A stretch of 64,000 nt of DNA from NCBI RefSeq assembly GCF_001562255.1, contig NZ_CP014301.1:62001-126000 (forward strand), written 5' to 3'. Positions 7,725 to 17,106 of the stretch are shown here, piece by piece. The notes under the pieces are model-generated. The model did not search any database. It was not told the origin of the DNA and was given only the letters and a program-made list of their open reading frames with translations. How positions within the stretch are numbered: the stretch's first letter is position 1; every line of letters starts with the position of its first letter. The position numbers and the translations under genes were made by a program. The stretch is from Bosea sp. PAMC 26642. Lineage in GTDB: Bacteria > Pseudomonadota > Alphaproteobacteria > Rhizobiales > Beijerinckiaceae.

Positions 7725-8687
7725 GTGACCAAGCCGCCGCTCGACATTCTGCTCTGCGCGCCGCGCGGCTTCTGCGCCGGCGTCGTGCGCGCCATCGACG
7801 CGGTCGAGAAGGCGCTGATGCTGCATGGCGCGCCGGTCTATGTCCGCCACGAGATCGTGCACAACAAATACGTCGTCGAATCGCTGAAGCGTAAGGGCGC
7901 GGTCTTCGTCTCGGAGCTGTCCCAGGTGCCCGATGCGACACGTCCGGTGATCTTTTCCGCCCATGGCGTCGCCAAATCCGTGCCGGCCGAGGCGAACTCG
8001 CGCCATCTCTTCGCCATCGACGCGACCTGCCCGCTGGTCACCAAGGTCCATCGCGAGGCCGAGGTCCATCACAAGCGCGGCCGCCACATCCTGCTCGTCG
8101 GCCATGCCGGCCATCCCGAGGTGATCGGGACCATGGGACAATTGCCGCCGGGCGCGATCACGCTGATCGAGACGCTCGACGATGTCGCGACGCTTGCTCC
8201 CCCGGCGGACAGGACGCTCGCCTATGTCACGCAGACGACGCTTTCGGTCGACGACACCCGCGAGATCGTCGCAGCCCTGCAGGCCCGTTTCCCGGACCTG
8301 ATCGCGCCGCACAAGGAAGACATCTGCTACGCCACCACGAACCGGCAGGAGGCGGTCAAGCGTGTCGCCCCTCTGGTCGACGGCCTGATCGTCGTCGGCT
8401 CGCCGAACTCTTCCAATTCGCAGCGCTTGCGCGAAGTAGCCGAGCGAGCCGGCTGCCCTGTGGCGCGGCTCGTGCTGCGCACGGATGAGATTGACTGGTC
8501 TGTGTTCGGGAACATCCGCAGCCTCGGCATCACGGCGGGCGCCAGCGCCCCGGAGGTGCTGGTCGAGGAGATCATCGACGCCTTCGCCGATCGCTACGAG
8601 GTCCGCGTGGAGACGGTCTCGACCGCCGATGAGAACGTCTTCTTCCCGCTGCCGCGCGAATTGCGCGAGCCGACCGCGGCCGAGTGA
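7725..8687 (+). CDS. ispH: 4-hydroxy-3-methylbut-2-enyl diphosphate reductase
   Basis: IspH (LytB) makes IPP and DMAPP from HMBPP in the last step of the MEP pathway, using a [4Fe-4S] cluster. The three cluster cysteines are in GFCAGV, DATCPLV and [11 protein letters not shown]; substrate-binding His motifs RHEIVHN, SAHGV and VGHAGHPEV, and [11 protein letters not shown] are present. I chose the GTG at 7725 (320 residues), which starts four residues before the conserved [12 protein letters not shown] and has GGAG 11 bases upstream; the frame extends to an ATG at 7611 (358 residues) but that adds unconserved sequence containing a TTGACA. It is followed 9 bases later by thrB. Confidence 0.95.
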   Translation: MTKPPLDILLCAPRGFCAGVVRAIDAVEKALMLHGAPVYVRHEIVHNKYVVESLKRKGAVFVSELSQVPDATRPVIFSAHGVAKSVPAEANSRHLFAIDATCPLVTKVHREAEVHHKRGRHILLVGHAGHPEVIGTMGQLPPGAITLIETLDDVATLAPPADRTLAYVTQTTLSVDDTREIVAALQARFPDLIAPHKEDICYATTNRQEAVKRVAPLVDGLIVVGSPNSSNSQRLREVAERAGCPVARLVLRTDEIDWSVFGNIRSLGITAGASAPEVLVEEIIDAFADRYEVRVETVSTADENVFFPLPRELREPTAAE

Positions 8688-8696
8688 GAGAACGCC

Positions 8697-9662
8697 TTGG
8701 CCGTCTATACCGAAGTTCCCGACGACGAGATGGCTGCCTTCGTGGCGAGCTACGGCATCGGCGATCTGCTGGCCGTGAAGGGCATCGCCGAGGGCGTCTC
8801 CAACTCGAATTTCCTGCTGCACACGACGCAGGCCTTCTACATCCTGACGCTCTACGAGGAGCGCGTCGACGCTGCCGACCTGCCCTTCTTCATCGGCCTG
8901 ATGGAGCATCTGGCCGTGCGTGGGCTGATCTGCCCGCAGCCGGTGAAGGCGCTGAACGGCTCGGCCGTCGGCCGGCTCGCGGGCCGTCCCGCCGCGATCG
9001 TCACCTTTCTCGATGGGCTGTCGGTGCGCCGGCCCAACGCCGCCCACTGTGCCGAAGTCGGCCGGGGGCTGGCTCTGCTCCACCGGGCGGGCGCGGACTA
9101 CGGCATGGAGCGGGCCAATTCGCTATCGGTGTGCGACTGGCGGCCTTTGGCCGAGCAGGCGGGCGCTGCGGCCGATACGGTTTCGCCGGGTCTTAGCCAC
9201 CGCATCATGGCCGAGATCGAAACGCATGAGCGGCACTGGCCGCAAGGCCTGCCGCGCGGCATAGTCCACGCCGATCTCTTCCCCAACAACGTCTTCTTCA
9301 TCAAGGACCGGCTCTCGGGGCTGATCGACTTCTATTTCGCCTGCACCGACGCCTTCGCCTACGACCTCGCCATCTGCCTGAATTCCTGGTGCTTCGAGGC
9401 CGATTCCTCTTTCAACCTGACCAAGGGCCAGGCTTTGCTCGCCGGCTATGAGAGCGTGCGGCCGCTTGAGCCCGCCGAGGCCGCGGCGTTGCCGACGCTG
9501 TGTCGCGGCTCTGCCCTGCGCTTCCTGCTGACCCGGCTGGTCGACTGGCTCAATGTGCCGCCGGGTGCGCTGGTCAAGCCGCTCGATCCACTGGAATACG
9601 ACCGCAAGCTGGTCTTCCACCAGCGTGTGGCGGACGCGCGCGATTATGGGCTGAGGCGATGA
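8697..9662 (+). CDS. thrB: Homoserine kinase, ThrB2 (aminoglycoside phosphotransferase-like) type
   Basis: 321 residues, with a TTG start ([12 protein letters not shown]) preceded by GAGAG. This is the protein-kinase-like homoserine kinase of alphaproteobacteria, not the GHMP type. Catalytic loop HADLFPNNV (~residue 190) and the metal-binding [16 protein letters not shown] are intact; GVSNSNFLL is the nucleotide loop. It phosphorylates L-homoserine for threonine synthesis; thrC lies ~10 kb away on the other strand. It stands between ispH and rnhA and overlaps rnhA by ATGA, an order seen commonly in Rhizobiales. Confidence 0.93.
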   Translation: MAVYTEVPDDEMAAFVASYGIGDLLAVKGIAEGVSNSNFLLHTTQAFYILTLYEERVDAADLPFFIGLMEHLAVRGLICPQPVKALNGSAVGRLAGRPAAIVTFLDGLSVRRPNAAHCAEVGRGLALLHRAGADYGMERANSLSVCDWRPLAEQAGAAADTVSPGLSHRIMAEIETHERHWPQGLPRGIVHADLFPNNVFFIKDRLSGLIDFYFACTDAFAYDLAICLNSWCFEADSSFNLTKGQALLAGYESVRPLEPAEAAALPTLCRGSALRFLLTRLVDWLNVPPGALVKPLDPLEYDRKLVFHQRVADARDYGLRR

Positions 9663-10105
9663 GCGATTCTGTCGAGATCTGGACCGACGGCGCATGTTCG
9701 GGAAACCCCGGCCCAGGCGGCTGGGGCGCGATCTTGTCCTTCAAGGGCACGGAGCGCGAACTCTCTGGCGGCGAGGCCATGACCACCAACAACCGCATGG
9801 AACTGATGGGCGCGATCGCCGCGCTGGAAACGCTGACCCGGCCCTGCACCGTCGCGCTCAACACCGACAGCCAATACCTGCGCCAGGGCATCACCAGCTG
9901 GATCCATGGCTGGAAGAAGAATGGCTGGAAGACCGCCGACAGGAAGCCGGTAAAGAACGAGGAGCTCTGGAAGCGCCTCGACGCCGCGCTCGGCCGTCAC
10001 AAGATCGAGTGGAAATGGGTCAAGGGCCATGCCGGCGATACGATGAACGAGCGCGCCGACGTGCTCGCGCGGGCCGGAATGGCGCCGTTCAAGCCGCGCC
10101 GCTGA
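9659..10105 (+). CDS. rnhA: Ribonuclease HI
   Basis: 148 residues. It cleaves the RNA strand of RNA/DNA hybrids (R-loops, primers). The four catalytic acids are visible: D10 ([16 protein letters not shown]), E48 (NNRMELMG), D70 (LNTDSQYL) and D134 (NERADVLA); the basic protrusion [12 protein letters not shown] is present. The ATG at 9659 overlaps the thrB stop by four bases; a longer frame from 9500 overlaps thrB and is rejected. RNase HII (rnhB) is encoded at 46.9 kb. Confidence 0.96.
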   Translation: MSDSVEIWTDGACSGNPGPGGWGAILSFKGTERELSGGEAMTTNNRMELMGAIAALETLTRPCTVALNTDSQYLRQGITSWIHGWKKNGWKTADRKPVKNEELWKRLDAALGRHKIEWKWVKGHAGDTMNERADVLARAGMAPFKPRR

Positions 10106-10119
10106 ACCGGTGTGTCAGC

Positions 10120-10599
10120 CTAATGCGGGCCTGATCCTCCGCCATGCGGCATCAGCCGCAGCGCGGCCGCGATGATCAGGATGGCCAGCGGCAGCACCAG
10201 ATAACCCGGATCGAGCTTGCTCTCGACAGTCGCCATGTCGGTCGCGAAGTCCACGATCAGATAGACCAGGATCGCCTGGCAGAACGTGCTTTTCAGCTCG
10301 CCGACATCGCTCGGCCTGATCCATTTCGGCACGCGGTCCGGCTCGAAGGCGTGCTCGCTGATGACGAATGTCGCGGCCACCTTCGCGCCGAGCAGGATGA
10401 GGATGATCGCGAACAGGCATTCGTCGATCGCCTTCATCACCAGCGAGATGGCGCTGTGGGCGTCGCTGTGGCTGATCGCGGCGCGCGCTGCGGTGGCGAT
10501 GTTCTCGCCCGCTTCCGCCAGGAGGATGAGAGCGCTGGCCATCATCCCCAAGGCGGCGACCGCGATGACCGCACGAAATGTCAGGCTCGCTGTACGCAC
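10120..10599 (-). CDS. YqhA/UPF0114-like membrane protein
   Basis: 159 residues, GTG start preceded by GAGGG. Three or four hydrophobic segments: ~8-28, ~55-80 (CLFAIILILLGAKVAATFVI), ~108-122 and ~130-150. The motif DECLFAIILILLG and the pair LKSTFCQAILVYLIVDF resemble the UPF0114/YqhA family of inner-membrane proteins of unknown function. It converges on rnhA with a 14-base gap and stands alone. Family assignment is moderate and no function can be given. Confidence 0.6.
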   Translation of the reverse strand: MRTASLTFRAVIAVAALGMMASALILLAEAGENIATAARAAISHSDAHSAISLVMKAIDECLFAIILILLGAKVAATFVISEHAFEPDRVPKWIRPSDVGELKSTFCQAILVYLIVDFATDMATVESKLDPGYLVLPLAILIIAAALRLMPHGGGSGPH

Positions 10600-10712
10600 C
10601 TTGATGCCCTCGCTGTCGCCGTCACCTCCGTGACGATCCTCGCCGCCGGCTTAAAGACAGATGGGTCGCGCTGTCCATGCCTGTGCCGAGCGATCGGCCG
10701 GCGACGAGCCTC

Positions 10713-11162
10713 TCAGCCGAGCGCCTGCCGATACACGATGAAGCCCGACTTGTCGGCCACCTTGTCGTAGAGCGCCTGCGCCTGGAGATTGCTCTCATGC
10801 GTCTGCCAGTAGACGCGGAAGCAGCCCTTTTCCTGCGCCATCTGCCTGACCGCCTCGATCAGCCTGCGCCCTGCGCCGGTGCCGCGCGCTTCGGGTGCGG
10901 TGAAGAGGTCCTGCAGATAGCAGATGTCGGCTTCGCGCCAGGTGGTGCGGTGGATCACCCAATGCACCATGCCGACGAGCTTGCCGTTCTGCTCGGCGAC
11001 GAAGCCGCCCATCGGCTCGGAGCCGCCCGTCAATCGCGCGAAGGTCACGTCGTCGGTCCCGGCCGGCAGTGTTGCCTCGTAGAATGTCAGGTAGCCATGC
11101 CAGAGCGGCTCCCACGACGAGCGGTCGGATGGGGCGAGCGGGTGAATCGTGATCGCGGACAT
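10713..11162 (-). CDS. GNAT family N-acetyltransferase
   Basis: 149 residues covering one GNAT fold. Motif A with the acetyl-CoA pyrophosphate loop is YLQDLFTAPEARGTGAGRRLI (~residues 88-108, RGTGAGR); motif B region is QTHESNLQAQALYDKV near the end. The N-terminus (SDRSSWEPLWHGYLTFYE) resembles small cytoplasmic GNATs acting on amines or amino acids. It is a single gene between the YqhA-like protein and the peroxiredoxin terminator. Substrate unknown. Confidence 0.85.
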   Translation of the reverse strand: MSAITIHPLAPSDRSSWEPLWHGYLTFYEATLPAGTDDVTFARLTGGSEPMGGFVAEQNGKLVGMVHWVIHRTTWREADICYLQDLFTAPEARGTGAGRRLIEAVRQMAQEKGCFRVYWQTHESNLQAQALYDKVADKSGFIVYRQALG

Positions 11163-11255
11163 GGCAGCCTCCAGGCAAGTGGCCGAAAGCTAGCGGTAGG
11201 CCGGCCGCTTGTCTCATGACAAGGCGCAATCGCATCCATCAGCGCGAGCAGGCGC

Positions 11256-11289
11256 AAAAAAGCCCGCGCGGCAGAAGCCGGCGCGGGCT
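11256..11289 (-). terminator. Rho-independent terminator of the peroxiredoxin gene
   Basis: On the minus strand, AGCCCGCGC pairs with GCGCGGGCT and is followed by a run of six T. It starts 18 bases after the peroxiredoxin stop. Confidence 0.85.
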
Positions 11290-11307
11290 CGTCTGGATGC
11301 GTTGGTC

Positions 11308-11793
11308 TCAGAGCTGCTTCAGCAATGCCTCGGCGCCGGAAACATCCGCCTTGCCAGGGGCGTCCTCGACGTTGAGCGCGGTCACGACGCCGTCCTCGAT
11401 GATCATCGAATAGCGCTGCGAGCGCGTGCCGAGACCGAAGCCCGAGCCGTCGAGCGACAGGCCGATCTCCTTGGCGAAATCGGCATTGCCGTCGGAGAGG
11501 AACTCGATCACGCCTGCGCCGCCGGTCGCCTTCGACCATGCGTCCATGACGAAGACGTCGTTGACGCCCGTCACCATGATCGATTCGACGCCCTTGGCCT
11601 TGATTTCGTCGGCCTTGGCCAGATAGCCGGGCAGGTGGTTCTTGTGGCAGGTCGGCGTGAAGGCGCCGGGCACGGCGAACAGGACGATCTTCTTCCCGGC
11701 GAACAGGTCGTCGGTCGTCTTGGGAGCAGGTCCATCCGCGGTCATGACCCGGAACGTCGCCTGCGGAAGCTTGTCACCAACCTTGATGGTCAT
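11308..11793 (-). CDS. Peroxiredoxin (Prx5 subfamily)
   Basis: 161 residues from the ATG (MTIKVGDKLP), the normal length of the Prx5 group. The peroxidatic cysteine is C49 in GAFTPTCHKNHLPGY; MIIEDGVV and the conserved Arg (GTRSQRYSMI) complete the active site. These enzymes reduce H2O2 and alkyl hydroperoxides using thioredoxin or glutaredoxin. The much longer frame upstream (to 12270) is the shadow of the DsbD-domain gene. A strong terminator follows. The DsbD-domain gene lies 50 bases upstream on the same strand, so the two may be co-transcribed. Confidence 0.92.
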   Translation of the reverse strand: MTIKVGDKLPQATFRVMTADGPAPKTTDDLFAGKKIVLFAVPGAFTPTCHKNHLPGYLAKADEIKAKGVESIMVTGVNDVFVMDAWSKATGGAGVIEFLSDGNADFAKEIGLSLDGSGFGLGTRSQRYSMIIEDGVVTALNVEDAPGKADVSGAEALLKQL

Positions 11794-11843
11794 CGCGCCT
11801 GTCTCCGTGAAGCCCGCGGCGGTTCGCCGCTCGGGCTGACGGA

Positions 11844-12695
11844 TTAGGGCTTGGCGGCCGGAATGTCGAGTTCGAGACGCGTCTCGACCGCTGCGGGTTT
11901 GCCGCGCACCGTGATGATGAACGGCACCGGCCCCGCCGCGCTTTTGGGTCGTTCGCTCATCTTGACCGTGGCAATGATCGTGCCGTCCGGTTGCGGTCGC
12001 AGCACTGGCTTGCCGAAGGACCAGCTGCCCGGTCCCTCGACGAAGACGTCGTCGACGCTGCCGTCGGGTGAGGCGCGCAGGACGAGTTTGAGAACGGGGT
12101 CGCCGCTGCCTTCGGCGATCTTCGCGTCCAGGATCGACGGCTTGTCCTTGTTCGGCCCGATCTTGACCGCGTTGGGAACCTGCTCCTCGAAGCGCTCCAG
12201 CCGCGGCGAGGACACCGCGGTCACGCCGGGCTCCAGCCACAGCCTCGCCTCGCCCTTGGCGGGAATGCAAATCTTCTCGCAGACGGCGTAGTCCAGCTTC
12301 AGCACGAGCGTGACCGGCTTGGCCGGATCGGCGGGTTTGACCGAAATCGGGATGACGACCTCGCCGATATAGCCGACCGAATATCCACTTGCGTCCTCGA
12401 AGCGTTCAGGCGCAGGCCAACGCACGTCGAGCCCCCCGACATTGGCCGAGCCGCTCCAGTCGAAGACCGGCGGTACGCCGAAATCGCCGGGGCTTCGCCA
12501 ATAGGTCTTGTAGCCGGGCGCCATCACGATCTCGACGCCGACGCGCTGCTTGCCCGACGGGGCGGTCGGGCCCGCGATCAGGCGCAGCGACGAGTAGTCG
12601 CCCTTCGACCATAAAGACGTCGCCGCCTCCTGCGCGCCGGCGGGCGCCGCGAAAGCGAGAAGGCTGAACAGAAATATGGATATGATGCGTTTCAC
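11844..12695 (-). CDS. Secreted DsbD N-terminal-domain (DsbC/ScsB-like) protein
   Basis: 283 residues from the GTG at 12695, giving a standard signal peptide (KRIISIFLFSLLAFAAPAGA, cleavage after AGA-Q). The mature part fits the DsbD alpha-type immunoglobulin-like domain: PGYKTYWRSPGDFGVPP, then DYAVCEKICIP, where the two cysteines spaced CxxxC match the redox pair of DsbD alpha and ScsB. There is no membrane or thioredoxin part, so it is a stand-alone periplasmic domain that could relay electrons or correct disulfides; that role is inference. The frame is open to an ATG at 12848, but that would place 51 residues before the signal peptide. Confidence 0.8.
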   Translation of the reverse strand: MKRIISIFLFSLLAFAAPAGAQEAATSLWSKGDYSSLRLIAGPTAPSGKQRVGVEIVMAPGYKTYWRSPGDFGVPPVFDWSGSANVGGLDVRWPAPERFEDASGYSVGYIGEVVIPISVKPADPAKPVTLVLKLDYAVCEKICIPAKGEARLWLEPGVTAVSSPRLERFEEQVPNAVKIGPNKDKPSILDAKIAEGSGDPVLKLVLRASPDGSVDDVFVEGPGSWSFGKPVLRPQPDGTIIATVKMSERPKSAAGPVPFIITVRGKPAAVETRLELDIPAAKP

Positions 12696-12874
12696 TGCCC
12701 TGACATAGGTGTTTCGGGCCGGAATTGCGAACGAAACCGATGCCTGACCGCCAACGATCATGTGATTGGATGAACGGATATGGTTATGCTGCGGGCTCGG
12801 GGAGCGTTCGCGATGCCGCATTTTCGCTGCCGGCCCTGTTTCCAGCACCGCATGATTTGATCTAGCATGTGCCG

Positions 12875-13486
12875 ATGAAGATCGGATCGAACCAGCGGAT
12901 CGGCGGCCGTAGCTATCTCGACGGGCAGTGCCTGATCGCGATGCCGGGCATGTCCGACAGCCGTTTCAGCCGCAGCGTCGTCTATGTCTGCGCCCATTCC
13001 GAGGACGGCGCGATGGGCATCATCGTCAACAAGCCGGCCCCCGACACGAAATTTCCCGATCTTCTGGTCCAGCTCGACGTGATCCCGTCCGAGGAGCTGA
13101 TTCGGCTGCCGAGCCAGGCCGAGCGTATGCAGGTGCTGCGCGGCGGCCCCGTCGAGACCAAACGAGGCTTCGTTCTTCACTCCGCCGATTTCTTTCTGGA
13201 GTCGGCGACGCTGCCGATCGACGACGGCATCTGCCTGACCGCGACGCTGGACATCCTGCGCGCCATCGCCATCGGCAGCGGGCCGGAGAACGCCATCTTG
13301 GCCCTGGGCTATGCCGGCTGGGCTGCCGGCCAGCTTGAGGCGGAAATCCAGTCGAATGGCTGGCTGCACTGCGCAGCCGATCAGGCGCTGCTCTTCGACG
13401 ACGGTATCGAGACGAAATACCACCGAGCACTAGGCAAGATCGGCATCGACCCGGCCTTCCTGTCGAGCGAAGCGGGGCACGCCTGA
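12875..13486 (+). CDS. YqgE/AlgH family protein (UPF0301)
   Basis: 203 residues. The family signatures are plain: [40 protein letters not shown] in segments (~residues 15-55), [14 protein letters not shown] and [11 protein letters not shown]. YqgE proteins are compact cytoplasmic proteins of unclear role; in Pseudomonas AlgH influences alginate and virulence regulation. An ATG at 12875 or the GTG two codons earlier could be the start; neither has a clear ribosome site. It diverges from the DsbD-domain gene and converges with the GGDEF/EAL gene with a 3-base gap. Confidence 0.9.
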   Translation: MKIGSNQRIGGRSYLDGQCLIAMPGMSDSRFSRSVVYVCAHSEDGAMGIIVNKPAPDTKFPDLLVQLDVIPSEELIRLPSQAERMQVLRGGPVETKRGFVLHSADFFLESATLPIDDGICLTATLDILRAIAIGSGPENAILALGYAGWAAGQLEAEIQSNGWLHCAADQALLFDDGIETKYHRALGKIGIDPAFLSSEAGHA

Positions 13487-13489
13487 GCC

Positions 13490-16400
13490 TCAGGCCGCCT
13501 CGCTCGACGACGGCGCGCTCGCCCCCACCAACCGGCGCGCTTCCATCGCACTCATCGGCTGGCCGAAGATATAGCCCTGCGCATACTGGCAGCCGAGCTG
13601 GTAGAGTTCGATCGCATCGGACTCGCTCTCTGCCCCTTCCGCGACGACATCCATGTTCAGGTCCGCCGCAAGCTGCACGATCGAGCGCAGGATCACCGGC
13701 GGCTTGCCGTTGCCCATGGCGCGCACGAAGCTCTGGTCGACCTTGATCGTGTCGAAGGGGAAGCGCTGCAGATAGGACAGCGAGGAATAGCCCGTACCGA
13801 AATCGTCGAGCGACAGGCCGGCGCCCAACTCGCGGATGCGGCTCAGCATCTGGGCGGCATATTCCGGGTTTTCCATCACCAGGCTCTCGGTGATCTCGAG
13901 CTTCAGCGTGCCCGGCAGCACGCGCCGCCGCGCCAGCACGGTCTTCACATCATGCAGCAGGTCGTGGCGCAGCAATTGCCGGCTGGAGACGTTGACGCTG
14001 GCGAAGATCGGCGGATCGACCTCGAGTGCCGCCTGCCAGGCTTCGAGCTCGCGCGCCGTGCGGTCCATCACATAGACGCCGAGATCGACGATCAGCCCCG
14101 TCTCCTCGGCGATGGCGAGGAAGTCCTGCGGCATCAGCCGCCCCTCGCGCGGATGGTCCCAGCGCACCAGCGCCTCGAAACCCGCGATGGTGCGGTCCTC
14201 CAGCCTGACGATCGGCTGGTACATCACCTGGATCTCGCCGCGTTCGATGGCACGGCGCAGATCGCTCTCTAGCGCCAGCCGGTCGTTGCGGTCGGTCCGC
14301 ATCGTCGGCACGAAGACCTCGATCTTGTTGCCGCCCTGCCGCTTGGCGTGGGCCATGGCGAGCTCGGCGTTTTTCAGCGCATCGTCCTTGCGCGCGGCCG
14401 GCGCCGGGTCGAACAGGGCCAGGCCCACCGAGGGCGTCAGGAAGATCTCGCGCTCGGAGAACGTCACAGGCGTCGAGACGGCGCGGCGCACGAGTTCCGC
14501 CAGCGCCAGGATGCGTTCCGGATCGCGCTCGGAGACCAGGATCATCGCGAAGGTGTCGCCGCCGATGCGTGCCAGCGTGTCCTGCGCGCGCAGCAGCCGT
14601 CCGAGCCGACGCGCCAGCGTCAGCAGGATCGAATCCCCGGCCGAGAAGCCGACGGATTCGTTGACCTGCTTGAAGCGGTCGATGTCGATCACGATCACGG
14701 TTGGGCGGATATTGTCATCGGCGCGGCAGAAGCCGAACACGGCCGAGAGCCGGTCCTGGAACAGCTTGCGGTTGGGCAGCCCGGTCAGGTTGTCGTGAAC
14801 GGCGTCGTGCAGCAGCCGCTCCTGAGCCGTGCGCTGCTCGGTCACGTCGGACAGCGTGCCGATGACGCGGATGACCTCGCCGTCGGAGCCGATGACCGGC
14901 CGCGCCTTCAGATTAAACCAGTGATAGGCGCCGGTCGCCGCGCGCAGGCGGATGTCGAGATTGAGCTTGCCGCGCCGCTGCTCGATCACCGCATCGAGCG
15001 TGACGCGATAGCGGTCCCGATCGGCGACATGCATGTATTCGAGCCAGCGCGCCGCCGAGCCTTCGAGCGTGCCCTTCGACAAATTGAGCAGCGTCTCGAC
15101 CTGGGGCGAGACGAAGATCTTGTCGGCCGTCACGTCCCAGTCGAAGACGAGGTCGCCCGAGCCCGACAAAGCGAGTGCGCGCCGCTCGGTATCGGAAACG
15201 AGCCCCTGCGACAGCGCTCCGCCGGCGAAGGCGTGCTGGATCACCGTGAAGCCGATCAGGAGTACGATCAGAACCAGCCCGCCGATCAGCGCCGGCGCCA
15301 CCAGATCGCGCGAGAACTGCCCCGTGACGGTGAAGCCCGCCGCCGTGACCCACACTGCGAGCAGGAACCAGGTCGGGATCAGCATCACCGCGCGCTCGTA
15401 GCCATGCGTCGCCAGATGCAGGATCAGGACGAAGCCGATCGCCGCCACGGCCGCGATCGAGATCCGCGCGATGCCCGCCGCCATCGGCGCGTCGAAGACG
15501 GCAAGACCCACGAGCCCGGCGAGACCCAGCATCCAGACGATGGTGACGTGGCTGTAGCGCACATGCCACCGCGACAGGTTGAGATAGGCGAACAGGAAGA
15601 CGAGAAGCGTCGCCGCCAGCACCACCTCGGCGCCGGCGCGGTAGATCCGCTCGATCGCCGGCGTCAGCGGGAAGATGCGCTGGAAGAAGCCGAAATCCAG
15701 CCCCGCATAGGCCAGGACCGCCCAGGCGAGCGCCGCCGCCGCGGGGAAGATCACGGCGCCCTTGACCACGAAGATGATCGTCAGGAACAGGGCCAGCAGG
15801 CCGGCGATGCCGATGATGATGCCCTTGTAGAGCGTCAGCCCGTTGGTCTTCTGGCGGTAGGCGTCCTGCTCGAACAGATAGAGCTGCGGCAGGTTCGGCG
15901 ATTTCAACTCGGCGACGAAGGTCACGGTCGCGCCGGGATCGAGCGTGATCATGAAGATGTCGGCGTCGGGGCTTTCTTCGCGCTCCGGCCTCAGGCCCTG
16001 GCTCGCCGTCACCGCCTCGATGCGGGTATCGCCGAGATCGGGCCAGACCACGCCCGAACCGATCAGCCGGTGAAACGGCGCCACCAGCAGCCGGTCGATC
16101 TGCTCGTCGGAATCATTGGTAAGCGCGAAAACGATCCAGTCGGGCCGCGCGCCCGATTCCCGCGCGCGCACCGCGATGCGCCGCACGATGCCGTCCGGCC
16201 CGGGCGCGGTCGAAATCTGGATCACGTCGCCGTCGGATTTGTTGCGCTCGACAACATTGGTCAAATCGAGCACCGGCGCATCCACCGGAACCCGCACCGC
16301 GTCCACGGCATGGGCCGGGCCAAGCAGCGCAATCACGAACAGGAAAACGAGGCCGGCGCTGGTGAGGCCAAGCCGGACGAGACGGTCGGGGATGGACAAG

Positions 16401-16498
16401 CGCTGCTCGGCTCTGGGGCGGGATGCGGTCATTGCGACAATTGAGTCAGTCGTATCGGCGGCTCGTGGCAAGGGCAAGGCGATGCGTCGCGCTATCAC
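13490..16498 (-). CDS. Membrane PAS-GGDEF-EAL protein, likely c-di-GMP phosphodiesterase
   Basis: 1002 residues from the GTG at 16498, which overlaps the upstream stop (GTGA); an ATG at 16432 would give 980. Order: signal/first helix ~45-64, periplasmic domain ~65-222, seven to eight membrane helices ~224-425 (7TMR-DISM-like layout), PAS with PAC ~440-555, GGDEF ~560-725, EAL ~730-985. The GGDEF motif is degenerate, reading RIGGDTF (646-650), so cyclase activity is unlikely. The EAL domain keeps all catalytic signatures ([53 protein letters not shown]). Probable role: degrading c-di-GMP in response to a periplasmic signal, perhaps with GTP binding to the dead GGDEF as an allosteric input. Confidence 0.92.
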   Translation of the reverse strand: MIARRIALPLPRAADTTDSIVAMTASRPRAEQRLSIPDRLVRLGLTSAGLVFLFVIALLGPAHAVDAVRVPVDAPVLDLTNVVERNKSDGDVIQISTAPGPDGIVRRIAVRARESGARPDWIVFALTNDSDEQIDRLLVAPFHRLIGSGVVWPDLGDTRIEAVTASQGLRPEREESPDADIFMITLDPGATVTFVAELKSPNLPQLYLFEQDAYRQKTNGLTLYKGIIIGIAGLLALFLTIIFVVKGAVIFPAAAALAWAVLAYAGLDFGFFQRIFPLTPAIERIYRAGAEVVLAATLLVFLFAYLNLSRWHVRYSHVTIVWMLGLAGLVGLAVFDAPMAAGIARISIAAVAAIGFVLILHLATHGYERAVMLIPTWFLLAVWVTAAGFTVTGQFSRDLVAPALIGGLVLIVLLIGFTVIQHAFAGGALSQGLVSDTERRALALSGSGDLVFDWDVTADKIFVSPQVETLLNLSKGTLEGSAARWLEYMHVADRDRYRVTLDAVIEQRRGKLNLDIRLRAATGAYHWFNLKARPVIGSDGEVIRVIGTLSDVTEQRTAQERLLHDAVHDNLTGLPNRKLFQDRLSAVFGFCRADDNIRPTVIVIDIDRFKQVNESVGFSAGDSILLTLARRLGRLLRAQDTLARIGGDTFAMILVSERDPERILALAELVRRAVSTPVTFSEREIFLTPSVGLALFDPAPAARKDDALKNAELAMAHAKRQGGNKIEVFVPTMRTDRNDRLALESDLRRAIERGEIQVMYQPIVRLEDRTIAGFEALVRWDHPREGRLMPQDFLAIAEETGLIVDLGVYVMDRTARELEAWQAALEVDPPIFASVNVSSRQLLRHDLLHDVKTVLARRRVLPGTLKLEITESLVMENPEYAAQMLSRIRELGAGLSLDDFGTGYSSLSYLQRFPFDTIKVDQSFVRAMGNGKPPVILRSIVQLAADLNMDVVAEGAESESDAIELYQLGCQYAQGYIFGQPMSAMEARRLVGASAPSSSEAA

Positions 16499-17100
16499 CG
16501 GCGCTTTTCGATCGTCGGCAGGGGGTCCGAAGACAGGATGCCGTAGAGCAGATGATCGGCCCAGACGCCGTTGATGCGCAGATAGGCCCGCGCGAGACCT
16601 TCCTGCTGGAAACCGACGCGCTCCAGCAGCCGCCGCGACGGCATGTTGTTGGGCAGGCAGGCCGCCTCGACGCGATGCAGCGCGAGTTCGGAAAAGGCGA
16701 AGCGCAACGCCCCCAGCACCGCTTCGGTCATGTGGCCCTGGCCGGCATGGCGTTGCCCCATCCAGTAGCCGAGCGTGCAGGCCTGCGCGACGCCCCGGCG
16801 CACCAGACCCAGCGTCAGCCCGCCCAGTAGCAGGCCGCTATGCGCGTCGGTGATGAAAACCGAATAGGCCTCGTCGCTGGCGATTTCGCGCGTCGCACGC
16901 TTGACGCGCAGGCGGAACGAGGTTCGCGTCAGGTCGTCGTCGTTCCAGACCGGCTCCCACGGCGTCAGGAACTCCCGGCTCTCGACCCGCAGAACGGCCC
17001 AGGCGGCATAGTCGGTCGCTTGCGGTGCGCGCAGGATCAGGTTTCGCGTGCGGATTAGCGCACGGGCCGGTGGGTCGGTCGAGAAGCGAAACAGCGCCAT
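16495..17100 (-). CDS. GNAT N-acetyltransferase, RimJ/RimL type
   Basis: 201 residues. Begins [24 protein letters not shown], continues with the acetyl-CoA region [37 protein letters not shown] and ends with [20 protein letters not shown], the layout of RimJ-like acetyltransferases that modify N-terminal residues of proteins. It is 6 bases downstream of the M16 peptidase gene and overlaps the GGDEF/EAL gene by four bases, so it belongs to the thrC-M16 transcript unit. Substrate is not determinable; in alphaproteobacteria an M16-GNAT pair after thrC is a common arrangement. Confidence 0.9.
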   Translation of the reverse strand: MALFRFSTDPPARALIRTRNLILRAPQATDYAAWAVLRVESREFLTPWEPVWNDDDLTRTSFRLRVKRATREIASDEAYSVFITDAHSGLLLGGLTLGLVRRGVAQACTLGYWMGQRHAGQGHMTEAVLGALRFAFSELALHRVEAACLPNNMPSRRLLERVGFQQEGLARAYLRINGVWADHLLYGILSSDPLPTIEKRR

Positions 17101-17106
17101 CCCGCG

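Noticed and set aside
14348..16444. 698-codon plus-strand ORF opposite the GGDEF/EAL gene
   Set aside because: Translation is low complexity (Arg/Asp/Gln) without domains; the minus strand has a complete multidomain protein.
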